Origin: a virus
Strand: one strand, 5' to 3'
Virus record (IMG/VR): IMGVR_UViG_3300008266_000098
Span: 1 to 46,223 of that record
Length of the DNA: 46,223 bases
The notes under the pieces were generated by a model. That model searched no databases, was not told the origin of the DNA, and saw only the letters and a list, made by a program, of their open reading frames with translations. This document shows positions 14,837 to 21,473 of the stretch, one piece after another (within the stretch, counting starts at the first letter, position 1; the number at the start of each line of letters is the position of its first letter). A program made the translations under genes and the position numbers.

Positions 14837-14865
14837 TTGGCGGCCCGGCTTTCCGTCACTATGCG
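14837..14865 (+). promoter_or_regulatory. Possible host-type promoter for the exported-protein gene
   Basis: TTGGCG (14837-14842), 17-base spacer, TATGCG (14860-14865). The -35 context GGGCTTGGCGG resembles the GGGGCTTGACAGG of the two stronger promoters at 11519 and 16849. It lies between the terminators and the gene at 14908. Confidence 0.4.
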
Positions 14866-14907
14866 AGCACCCATGGTACCGGCCCGCCTAGCACAAAGGA
14901 TACACCC

Positions 14908-15483
14908 ATGACCCTGCGTAAAAGCTACCTGCTCGCCGCCGTCGCCCTCGCGTCTGCCTCGGGCCTCGCCCACGCCATGCCCCAGACCTCCGCGTTCCAC
15001 GGCAACGGCTCCACCACGATGGTCCACAAGCGCGACGCGGAGGGCGTTCTCCTGATCGACAGCCTCACGGGCCGCATCACCCAGCCGAACGACGAACGCC
15101 CCGAGTGGGCCGAGGGTCTGGTGCAGGCCGAACTGGCGGAGCGTCACCAGTTCTACTCCTCGCGCCTCGGCTCCGCGTACACCCCGGCGCAGGCTGGCGC
15201 GGAGGCCATCGCCTTCGAGGACCTCGCGTGGATGACCGTGGACGAACTGGGCGAGATCGTGGAGGGCGGCCAGACGGCGGACATGGAGTTCCGCATGGAG
15301 ATCGTCGCGGCGGCGGTCGGCATCACCCGCCCGGACCAGATCGGCACCGAGGACATGCAGGTGTCGGGCCGCGTGCTGGCCGAGTACGAGATCAACCTCG
15401 ATGTCCAGCGCACGGCGGAGGAGATCACGGCCTATCAGGACGCCCAGCGCGAGGAGTTCGAACGGACCCACGCCACCGGCTGA
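14908..15483 (+). CDS. Secreted/periplasmic protein with signal peptide, 191 aa (moron-like)
   Basis: Residues 1-23 are a classical Sec signal peptide: MTLRK, a hydrophobic core (SYLLAAVALASASGL), then AHA with probable cleavage before Met24. There is no lipobox. The mature part is acidic and mostly helical (EGLVQAELAERHQFYSSRL, FEDLAWMTVDELGEIVEG, TRPDQIGTEDMQVSG). No family recognised. The gene sits alone between a terminator cluster with a candidate promoter and a strong terminator. That is the layout of a moron, a gene transcribed independently of the phage programme, often from a prophage. A phage with an integrase could use it to alter the lysogen. Function unknown. Confidence 0.75.
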   Translation: MTLRKSYLLAAVALASASGLAHAMPQTSAFHGNGSTTMVHKRDAEGVLLIDSLTGRITQPNDERPEWAEGLVQAELAERHQFYSSRLGSAYTPAQAGAEAIAFEDLAWMTVDELGEIVEGGQTADMEFRMEIVAAAVGITRPDQIGTEDMQVSGRVLAEYEINLDVQRTAEEITAYQDAQREEFERTHATG

Positions 15484-15511
15484 TCGGCCTCCACACGGCC
15501 ACACTACGGGA

Positions 15512-15545
15512 CCCCTCGGCAGCGATGCCGGGGGGTTTTTGCTTT
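15512..15545 (+). terminator. Rho-independent terminator after the exported-protein gene
   Basis: CCCCTCGGCA (15512-15521) pairs with TGCCGGGGGG (15526-15535) over a GCGA tetraloop, followed by TTTTTGCTTT. Almost identical, including the upstream CACACTACG, to the terminator after the major capsid gene at 40945. Confidence 0.9.
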
Positions 15546-15550
15546 AGGTA

Positions 15551-15580
15551 GGGACACCCCGTCCCCTGTCTGGGAGACAC
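15551..15580 (+). promoter_or_regulatory. Structured leader resembling the early RNA elements
   Basis: GGGAC-ACCCC-GTCCC (15551-15565), followed by a stem TGTCT/AGACA enclosing GGG (15567-15579) just before the ATG at 15583. It repeats the words TGGGAGACAC of RNA element copy 3, but with a different pairing and without hairpin A. Possibly a diverged relative. Confidence 0.4.
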
Positions 15581-15582
15581 CT

Positions 15583-15831
15583 ATGGCAACCATCTGTAGC
15601 TACGTGGCAGAGGTCGAGTACGATGACCGCAAGCCGTTCCGCCTGTTCACGCCCACCATGATGGTCGAGAAGCTGGACACCGAGCAGGCCACCGAGCAGG
15701 CGGCGACCCTCCAAGCGTCCGTCATGGTTCGGGAGTTCATCGCGACCCACTTCCCGGAGGGCACCCCGGTACCCAAGGTGGTCCGCGTCCGTCTGGGCTC
15801 CATGGTCTTCGTTCCGGGAGGCACTCTGTGA
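15583..15831 (+). CDS. Hypothetical protein preceding the integrase, 82 aa
   Basis: ATG preceded by GGGAG. Mixed composition (FRLFTPTMMVEKLDTEQATE, VPKVVRVRLGSMVFVPGG). It overlaps the integrase start by 4 bases (GTGA), so they are co-translated. It could be an excisionase-like or control protein by position, but no winged-helix or helix-turn-helix motif is obvious. Confidence 0.6.
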   Translation: MATICSYVAEVEYDDRKPFRLFTPTMMVEKLDTEQATEQAATLQASVMVREFIATHFPEGTPVPKVVRVRLGSMVFVPGGTL

Positions 15832-16712
15832 CCCAGCGCACACTCACAGAAGAACTCCGGCACGTCTGGGACACCGACTGGTCCAAGCGGGCCTCGGGCA
15901 AGTGCCTCCTGTCACAGGCGGAGCAGGCCATCTCGTACCTCCACATCACGCGGGGGTGGACGCTCGGCGCCGAACTCCGGGCCGATCAGGTCACGCCGGA
16001 CCGCATCCGGGAGGTCACCACCCTGTGGTACGCCGAGGGCCTATCCCCAGCGACCATCACCAAGCGCCTCAACTGCCTGTCACGGCTGGGGGTCAACGTC
16101 ACCGGGTGCCGCCCGAAGAAGTCCAAGCTCGGGGGCTTGAAGTGGTGGCTGAACCCCACCTCCCAGAGCACCCTCACGCTCGGCCTCTCGGGGGGCAAGG
16201 TGCTCCCCACGCAGGGCGAGAACCGGATGATGCTGGGGTACGTGCTCTGGGCCGTGCACACCGGGCTGCGGGTCGAGGAGAGCTTGCGGCTGACGTGGGG
16301 GCACATCATCGCCCCGGTGGGAGGCTCGTGGTCGCTCACGGTGCCCGGCACCAAGACGGACGCGGCGCAGGCCACCCTCCCGCTGTCCTCGGAGGCGTGT
16401 GCGGCCCTGCGGGTCATCCCTCGCGGCCCCGGCTCCGTGTTCTACGACCCGAGGACCTGCAAGCCGCTGGCCTACGATCAACTGGAGGCGTGGTGGTCGC
16501 ACTGCCGGGCCTACATCGGGGCCACGGACATCCCCACGGCCACGCTCAAGGCCCTGCGCCGCAACGCCGCCCGGCACCTGCACATTGACCTCGGCATGCC
16601 CATCGACATGGTGCGGGACTACCTGCGGCACGAGAACGTCGAGACGACCATGGGCTACCTCAAGCTGGTCGGCGGGTATCAGGCAGAGGAGATGCGTCGA
16701 TGGGTCAAGTGA
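15828..16712 (+). CDS. int: Tyrosine recombinase / integrase
   Basis: 294 residues from GTG. N-terminal core-binding part (about 1-100, AEGLSPATITKRLNCLSRLG) and catalytic part with Arg148 (HTGLRVEESLRLTW), the beta-hairpin Lys near 176 (GTKTDAA), Lys241-x-x-Arg244 (usual His replaced by Lys), His268 and nucleophile Tyr277 (LRHENVETTMGYLK). It should catalyse site-specific integration between attP and a host attB. Integrases upstream of the RNA polymerase gene occur in some temperate or temperate-derived T7-like phages. No attP could be identified without a host sequence. No repressor was recognised. Confidence 0.9.
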   Translation: MTQRTLTEELRHVWDTDWSKRASGKCLLSQAEQAISYLHITRGWTLGAELRADQVTPDRIREVTTLWYAEGLSPATITKRLNCLSRLGVNVTGCRPKKSKLGGLKWWLNPTSQSTLTLGLSGGKVLPTQGENRMMLGYVLWAVHTGLRVEESLRLTWGHIIAPVGGSWSLTVPGTKTDAAQATLPLSSEACAALRVIPRGPGSVFYDPRTCKPLAYDQLEAWWSHCRAYIGATDIPTATLKALRRNAARHLHIDLGMPIDMVRDYLRHENVETTMGYLKLVGGYQAEEMRRWVK

Positions 16713-16843
16713 CTAGGACGCAGTCCGAGGTGACGCTCCGCACGTGGGTCATCTGGCGGGAGGGCAAGGTGGTCCTCGTCCGCGTCACCCGGTGCGACCT
16801 CACGGGGCTGACCAAGAGGTACGAGAGGACCTTCGACGGGTAG
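16700..16843 (+). CDS. Small ORF overlapping the integrase end, 47 aa
   Basis: ATG at 16700, overlapping the integrase by 13 bases. The product is basic and Val-rich with an RTWVIWREGKVVLVRVTRCD core that looks like a small beta sheet. It ends 5 bases before the promoter at 16849. Too short for family assignment; kept because it fits tightly between the integrase and the promoter. Confidence 0.45.
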   Translation: MGQVTRTQSEVTLRTWVIWREGKVVLVRVTRCDLTGLTKRYERTFDG

Positions 16844-16848
16844 GGGGC

Positions 16849-16877
16849 TTGACAGGCACAGGGAGATGTGCTCTAAG
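16849..16877 (+). promoter_or_regulatory. Host-type (sigma-70-like) promoter before the RNA polymerase region
   Basis: TTGACA (16849-16854), exact 17-base spacer, TCTAAG (16872-16877). The context GGGGCTTGACAGG is identical to the early promoter at 11519, and both -10 boxes end in TAAG. It would let host polymerase transcribe the 145-aa gene and, by read-through, the phage RNA polymerase. Confidence 0.65.
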
Positions 16878-16943
16878 CCACACCCAGCGGGGAGAACCCG
16901 CCCCGGACCACCCCTCGACCATCACCCAGCAGGAGATGCCACC

Positions 16944-17381
16944 ATGGCCACCAAGACCGCCGCCGAGACCACCGCCCCCGTCGCCGCCGCCCCCAAGCAG
17001 TTCACCGTGGGCAAGTTCAACTTCGCCATCCGCACGGGCGTCGCCATCCCCACGGACATCCCGAAGGCCCCGAACCCCAACGCCCTCCCCTTCAAGGACC
17101 ACTTCTCGGACATGGCCGACCGCGCCGAGATGTTCGTCCCCACGGCGTTCTGGACCGGCGCCAAGGCGGATGGGGGCCGCGAGGTCGCCGCCGACAAGGT
17201 GACCATCGCCTACGTCAAGACCAAGCTCCGCGACCAGTTCAACGACTGGCAGAAGAAGGACGCCGAGGGTCGCAAGGGCTTCACCATCATCATGGTCCCG
17301 CGCCTCGGCACCGAGGAGGGCTACACGGAGGCCGGCATGTCGCTCTTCCTCATGCACCCCGAGGCTCCGAAGGCGGCCTGA
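16944..17381 (+). CDS. Hypothetical protein, 145 aa
   Basis: ATG preceded by CAGGAGATG. N-terminus Ala/Thr-rich (ATKTAAETTAPVAAAPKQFT), then a soluble alpha/beta domain (FTVGKFNFAIRTGVAIP, KDHFSDMADRAEMFVPTAFW, KGFTIIMVPRLGTEEG). It stands between a host-type promoter and a strong terminator, so it is probably made early and in quantity. No family recognised. Confidence 0.65.
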   Translation: MATKTAAETTAPVAAAPKQFTVGKFNFAIRTGVAIPTDIPKAPNPNALPFKDHFSDMADRAEMFVPTAFWTGAKADGGREVAADKVTIAYVKTKLRDQFNDWQKKDAEGRKGFTIIMVPRLGTEEGYTEAGMSLFLMHPEAPKAA

Positions 17382-17408
17382 CCCAGCGGCGCCAGCCCCA
17401 CGACCCCG

Positions 17409-17442
17409 CCCCTCGGCCCAGTGCCGGGGGGTTTTCCGTTTT
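17409..17442 (+). terminator. Rho-independent terminator upstream of the RNA polymerase gene
   Basis: CCCCTCGGC (17409-17417), loop CCAGT, GCCGGGGGG (17423-17431), then TTTTCCGTTTT. The stem matches those at 15512 and 40945. Because it precedes the RNA polymerase gene, it may limit polymerase expression from the promoter at 16849. Confidence 0.85.
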
Positions 17443-17472
17443 GTAGGCCCCTGCGACCGGGAGATCGCCAAG

Positions 17473-20109
17473 ATGCTGCACGACCCCAACCTGCCGTTCG
17501 ACGCGGAGACCGCCCTTCCGCTGATCGCCAACCTCGGCCTCGTGAGCCCGGAAGACCACCCTCTGTGGCCGCTGCAAGTCCGGCTGGAGGGTCTCATGCG
17601 GGAGCAGGGGGTCAAGCGCATGGCGGACATCGAGACCGAGGCCAGAGGCAAGCGGTCGATGACCCGCCTCGCCCCGGTGCGGCACCTCGTGACCGACTGG
17701 ATCACCCCGGTCGCTGACACGTTCAAGGACTGGCGCTCCGCGTGCCGCAGGCAGACCGGCCCCATGCCAGTCGCCTACGCCCACCTCAAGGAGATCGACG
17801 CCGACCTCGCCGCCTTCATCGCGGTGCGGGAGGTCCTCGACAGCGTGACCATCGAGAGGACCAGCGCGGGGTCCATGGCCTGCTCCATCGGGCGCAAGGT
17901 CGAGTACGAGTTGAAGCTCCGCGCCATGGAGAAGGCGAACCCCAAGCTCATGCGGGCCATCGCGCGGGATCAGGAGCGGGAGAAGTCCACCGCCGAGCAC
18001 CGGCTCCGGGCCAACATCAACCGCTCGCACTACCTCCTCGCCACCGGGCAGGTGGACATGGAGTGGGCCGCGTGGTCCGATGAGGTGCACTTCCGGGTGG
18101 GCGTGGCCCTGCTCGACGCCATCATCCGGGCGACCGCGTGGTTCACACTGGGCGACAACCCCAGCCACGTGTACCGCAAGGGCAAGGCATCGACCCCGGC
18201 CCTCACGCTCCTCCCCAAGCGGGGCCTCATCGACTTCATCGCCAAGGGCATCGACCGGCAGGGCCTCCTGTCCCCAGTCTTCATGCCCACCGTCCTCCCG
18301 CCCCAGCGCTGGGTGGGGACGCGGCGTGGCGGCTACTGGACCCACCAAGTGAACACGCCCCGGCTCATCCGGTTCAAGGCGTCGCAGGCGGACCAGAAGG
18401 AGGCTGCGGCGGACGAGTACGAGGCCCTCTCGATGCCCCTCGTCTACGAGGCGCTCCACGTGGTGCAGGAGGTGCCGTGGAAGGTGAACGCGGAGGTGCT
18501 CGCCGTGGCCGAGGCCCTGTGGCTGGCGGACACCGGGACTGCCGGCCTGCCTTACCAAGGGGAAATCCCGATGCCTGTGGGGTCGGAGGACCTCGAAGGG
18601 AAGGCGTTGAAGCAGCACAAGAAGGCGATGGCGCGGGTCTACAAGAAGCGGGTCAAGCAGGTGTCCCTCGTGGCCGCCGTGGACCGGACCCTCTCCACCG
18701 CCATCGAGTACGCGGAGCACGGCCACCCGTTCTACTTCCCCCACATGCTCGACTTCCGGGGCCGCATGTACCCCATCCCGACCGGCCTCCAGCCGCAGGG
18801 TGACGACCTCGCGCGGGGCCTCCTGACCTTCGCGGAGCCGTTCCCGGTGACCACGGAGAACCAAGGGGACCTGTGGCTGGCGATCCACCTCGCGTCCGTC
18901 TGGGGGAACGACAAGTGGGACTTCACCCGCCGCATCCAATGGGTGTGGGACAACGAGGCGATGTTCCGGGAGATCGCCGCCGACCCGACCGGGGACCTCC
19001 GCTGGCAGCAGTCGGACAAGCCGTTCCAAGCGCTGGCGGCCTGCCTTGAGTGGGTCCGGTGGCTGGACGAGGGGGAGGGCATGCTGTCCTGCCTGCCGGT
19101 GAGCGTTGACGGTACGTGCAACGGCATCCAGCACCTCTCCGCCATGACCCGCGACAAGGTGGCTGGGCAGTACGTCAACCTCGTGCCCGGCGCCGAGCCG
19201 CAGGACATCTACCAGTTCGTGGCGACCCACCTGCAATCGGTCCTTGAGCGGATCGAGGCGGGTGGCGGGGAGGAGGGCGAGAAGGCGACGTACTGGCTGG
19301 ACCTCTGCCAGCGCAAGCTCCCCCGGTCCCTCACCAAGCGACAGGTCATGGTGCTCCCCTACGGCGGCACGATGGACAGCTTCCTCACCTACGTGCGGGA
19401 GTGGCTGGAGGAGTACCACCCCGAGGAACTGGAGGAGGAGGACGACGCGGACGAGGAGGGGTACCTCGTGCGGGGCAGGCGCATCGGCTTCCTCGCGAAG
19501 CACATGTGGAGCCTCGTGGGGGAAAAGGTCCCCGGCGCGGTGAAGGTCATGAAGTGGCTCCGGGACTGCGCCGCGTGTGCCGCCCGAGGCGACCAGCCCA
19601 TCTACTGGGTGACCCCCACCGGCTTCGTGGTCCGGCACTTCTACGGCAAGGAGGCAGGGAAGCAACTCAAGACCAAGCTCGACGGTCGGACCGTGCAGAT
19701 CAAGGTCTCCTCGACCACCAAGGACCTCGACCGGTACGCCCAGTTGAAGGGCATCGCGCCCAACTTTGTGCACTCCCTCGACGCCGACGCCCTCCGCAAG
19801 TGCATCCTCCTGTGCCGCGACCGTGGGGTCACCGCGTTCACCGCCATCCACGACGCCTACGGGACCCACGCGGGGAACATGGGCACCCTCTCGCTGGCCT
19901 TGCGTGAGGCGTTCGTGGAACTCCACAAGACGGACGTGCTGGGCGACTTCCGACAAGCCTGTGCCAGCGTCATGATCGGCCTGCTGGTGGCGGAGGGGAT
20001 GGACCCCGGCGACGCGATGCAGAAGGCGGACGAGGAGTTGCCCCAGCCCCTCGACATGGGGGACCTCGACATCGAGGGCGTGCTCTCCTCGGACTACTTC
20101 TTCGCGTAG
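17473..20109 (+). CDS. Single-subunit DNA-dependent RNA polymerase (T7 gp1-like)
   Basis: 878 residues (T7: 883). Transcribes the middle and late phage genes from its own promoters. Visible catalytic motifs: DFRGRMYP at 427-434, then PQGDDLARGLL; Asp546 in SVDGTCNGIQHLSAM (T7 Asp537); Arg618, Lys622, Arg623 and Tyr630 in PRSLTKRQVMVLPYGG (T7 Arg627, Lys631, Arg632, Tyr639); His793-Asp794 in FTAIHDAYGTH (T7 Asp812); and the C-terminal foot SDYFFA (T7 SDFAFA). The two TCTAATA...CCATATG sites in the window are its likely promoters. ATG 17473 is preceded by GGGAG about 10 bases upstream. Confidence 0.97.
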   Translation: MLHDPNLPFDAETALPLIANLGLVSPEDHPLWPLQVRLEGLMREQGVKRMADIETEARGKRSMTRLAPVRHLVTDWITPVADTFKDWRSACRRQTGPMPVAYAHLKEIDADLAAFIAVREVLDSVTIERTSAGSMACSIGRKVEYELKLRAMEKANPKLMRAIARDQEREKSTAEHRLRANINRSHYLLATGQVDMEWAAWSDEVHFRVGVALLDAIIRATAWFTLGDNPSHVYRKGKASTPALTLLPKRGLIDFIAKGIDRQGLLSPVFMPTVLPPQRWVGTRRGGYWTHQVNTPRLIRFKASQADQKEAAADEYEALSMPLVYEALHVVQEVPWKVNAEVLAVAEALWLADTGTAGLPYQGEIPMPVGSEDLEGKALKQHKKAMARVYKKRVKQVSLVAAVDRTLSTAIEYAEHGHPFYFPHMLDFRGRMYPIPTGLQPQGDDLARGLLTFAEPFPVTTENQGDLWLAIHLASVWGNDKWDFTRRIQWVWDNEAMFREIAADPTGDLRWQQSDKPFQALAACLEWVRWLDEGEGMLSCLPVSVDGTCNGIQHLSAMTRDKVAGQYVNLVPGAEPQDIYQFVATHLQSVLERIEAGGGEEGEKATYWLDLCQRKLPRSLTKRQVMVLPYGGTMDSFLTYVREWLEEYHPEELEEEDDADEEGYLVRGRRIGFLAKHMWSLVGEKVPGAVKVMKWLRDCAACAARGDQPIYWVTPTGFVVRHFYGKEAGKQLKTKLDGRTVQIKVSSTTKDLDRYAQLKGIAPNFVHSLDADALRKCILLCRDRGVTAFTAIHDAYGTHAGNMGTLSLALREAFVELHKTDVLGDFRQACASVMIGLLVAEGMDPGDAMQKADEELPQPLDMGDLDIEGVLSSDYFFA

Positions 20110-20113
20110 GGGA

Positions 20114-20130
20114 CCCGGCATCTCGCCGGG
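20114..20130 (+). terminator. Hairpin after the RNA polymerase gene
   Basis: CCCGGC, loop ATCTC, GCCGGG (20114-20130) followed by CGGTTCTC. No T-run; weak terminator or processing site between early and middle genes. Confidence 0.45.
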
Positions 20131-20149
20131 CGGTTCTCTGGGTGGTTCG

Positions 20150-20169
20150 TCTAATACGCTTACCATATG
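20150..20169 (+). promoter_or_regulatory. Phage RNA polymerase promoter, copy 2
   Basis: TCTAATACGCTTACCATATG, 19 of 20 bases shared with 10987-11006 and containing TAATACG exactly as in the T7 promoter. It lies immediately after the RNA polymerase gene, where T7 has its first class II promoters and its primary replication origin. It should drive the genes from 20331 onward. Confidence 0.8.
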
Positions 20170-20210
20170 AGATGGGACGCATTGTCGCCTCATCCTCCAA
20201 CGGCAGATGG

Positions 20211-20299
20211 TAAGCCCTGACCGCCCGCGCTCCAGCGGGTCACACGAAAGGTCCGGTGGCTTAAAGGGGTCGGCTCCGTTAACTCGGGGTCGGCCCCTT
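20211..20299 (+). ncRNA. Structured leader downstream of the phage promoter
   Basis: First structure: TAAGCC (20211-20216) with GGCTTA (20258-20263), enclosing GACC/GGTC (20219-20222 with 20250-20253) and CCCGC/GCGGG (20224-20228 with 20235-20239). Second: 11 positions, 20264-20274 with 20289-20299 (two G-T pairs). Nothing here is coding. It may be an mRNA-stabilising or processing leader, or part of the replication start. Confidence 0.5.
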
Positions 20300-20330
20300 G
20301 CCTAGTTCTCAACGGGAGATACCAAGCACC

Positions 20331-20552
20331 ATGCCAAGCAAGAAGAGACCCGCACGGACGGTCATCCGCCTCGGGGCAGCACACAGCGAGGTGTCCATCC
20401 TCGGCGGCCCGGAGATCGACTTCAAGCCCCGACCCAAGGGCACCCGCGCCTCGCCGGACGAGAGGTTCGACCACAAGGTTCTCGTGGCGGACATCTGCGA
20501 GGCCCACAACATCCACGCCGCCCAGCCTGCGCTGGGTCCCACGAAGGAGTAG
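20331..20552 (+). CDS. Hypothetical protein, 73 aa
   Basis: First gene behind the phage promoter at 20150, ATG with GGGAGA upstream. Basic N-terminus (PSKKRPARTVIRLG), then EVSILGGPEIDFKPRPKG. Short and soluble. No family recognised. Confidence 0.65.
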   Translation: MPSKKRPARTVIRLGAAHSEVSILGGPEIDFKPRPKGTRASPDERFDHKVLVADICEAHNIHAAQPALGPTKE

Positions 20553-20558
20553 CACCCG

Positions 20559-20903
20559 ATGGCAACGTTCGACCCGCAGGCTCGCATCGAGACCAAGGCG
20601 GCACAGCGACCCTTCTCCAGCGACCGGCTCGCCATGGTCAACCGCATGGCCGCCGTGGACGCCGCGAACCTCGCGCTCTCCGCAGTGCAGGACCTCCCGC
20701 CCGAGGAGATGGTCGCCGGCATTGCCATCCTCTACGCCGCCACCATGCAGCGGACCCAGCAGGACCCCTTCGCGTGCCACGTCATGGCCCGCCGCCTGAT
20801 GCGGGACGTGGAGCAGTTCCACCGGACCAACTCGGCGGTCCAGTCCTTGCTGGACTTCGTGGGTCTGCGGGTGGTGGGCGACCCCAACGTGAGCATCTCG
20901 TGA
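20559..20903 (+). CDS. Hypothetical protein, 114 aa, helical
   Basis: ATG preceded by GAAGGAG. Almost entirely helical and Ala/Met-rich (RLAMVNRMAAVDAANLALSA, PEEMVAGIAILYAATMQRTQ), ending with a hydrophobic LLDFVGLRVVG. Ends in a one-base overlap (TGATG) with the next gene. No family recognised. Confidence 0.65.
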   Translation: MATFDPQARIETKAAQRPFSSDRLAMVNRMAAVDAANLALSAVQDLPPEEMVAGIAILYAATMQRTQQDPFACHVMARRLMRDVEQFHRTNSAVQSLLDFVGLRVVGDPNVSIS

Positions 20904-21115
20904 TGCAGTGGCACCTCGTCTCCGACAAGACGGACGCAGCGATCACCCGGTGGATGGCCCAGCCGGCGACGGACCTCAAGTCCCACACCCACGCCCCCTC
21001 CCCGCGCAACTGGCTGACCCGCCCCATCAGGTGCGACGCTGGGTGGTACGGGGTGACCCTCACCGTGGCCTGCCTCATCGCCCTCTACGGGTCGATCTAC
21101 TTCGGGGCTCTGTGA
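20903..21115 (+). CDS. Small protein with C-terminal membrane anchor, 70 aa
   Basis: Starts in a TGATG overlap. Polar N-terminus (QWHLVSDKTDAAITRWMAQP) and one C-terminal membrane segment (YGVTLTVACLIALYGSIYFG). It ends in another TGATG overlap; its first three codons, MQW, are repeated by the next gene. Function unknown. Confidence 0.6.
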   Translation: MQWHLVSDKTDAAITRWMAQPATDLKSHTHAPSPRNWLTRPIRCDAGWYGVTLTVACLIALYGSIYFGAL

Positions 21116-21291
21116 TGCAGTGGTTCTACCTCGTCCTCGTCCTCAACTACCACGCCAGCGCACCCCAGTACCCCGTCGCCGTGACGGTCATGCCGCGTAC
21201 CTACAGTTCGGACATGTGCCACTCCGCTGGCAAGGACTTCGTGGGGGCTGACCCACTCAAGCGGCAGTACCACTGCGTCCGCTCTAACTGA
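21115..21291 (+). CDS. Small protein, 58 aa, hydrophobic N-terminus
   Basis: ATG in the TGATG overlap. MQWFYLVLVLNYHASAPQYP looks like a short signal sequence or anchor, followed by a tail with two Cys (SSDMCHSAGKDF, YHCVRSN) that could form a disulphide outside the cytoplasm. No family recognised. Confidence 0.55.
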   Translation: MQWFYLVLVLNYHASAPQYPVAVTVMPRTYSSDMCHSAGKDFVGADPLKRQYHCVRSN

Positions 21292-21294
21292 GTT

Positions 21295-21350
21295 CCTCCC
21301 CGCCCTCGCCCCCGGTTCTCCCAACGTGGAGGCTTGAGGGCAGCGGGAGG
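21295..21350 (+). terminator. Large interrupted hairpin in the gap before the SSB gene
   Basis: CCTCCC (21295-21300) with GGGAGG (21345-21350), and CCCTC (21303-21307) with GAGGG (21336-21340): an 11-bp stem with a small internal loop, starting 4 bases after a stop codon. No T-run. Confidence 0.45.
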
Positions 21351-21352
21351 AC

Positions 21353-21426
21353 GTGCCGCCCCGCCTACGTTCGACGCCCTATGCCCTCCGGGGAATGTTA
21401 GGCGCAAGAGCACGGCGGGGCGGCAC
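21353..21426 (+). ncRNA. Perfect 13-bp inverted repeat before the SSB gene
   Basis: GTGCCGCCCCGCC (21353-21365) and GGCGGGGCGGCAC (21414-21426) are exact reverse complements around a 48-base interior. The interior contains short complementary words (GCCT, AGGC). No ORF is evident. It could be an RNA structure controlling the abundant ssDNA-binding protein, or a small RNA. Confidence 0.5.
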
Positions 21427-21473
21427 TACCATTCCACGCCTACCACCTCCCACGCACACAGACAGGAGCCGAG

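Noticed and set aside
15484-16943. Search for attP around the integrase
   Set aside because: No tRNA-like segment or clear core-type repeat was visible in the gaps on either side; identification needs the host genome.
17350-20193. A 947-codon open frame on the minus strand opposite the RNA polymerase gene
   Set aside because: It is the reverse frame of a GC-rich gene with strong third-position bias and is full of low-complexity His/Leu/Val/Arg. The + strand frame carries all polymerase motifs.
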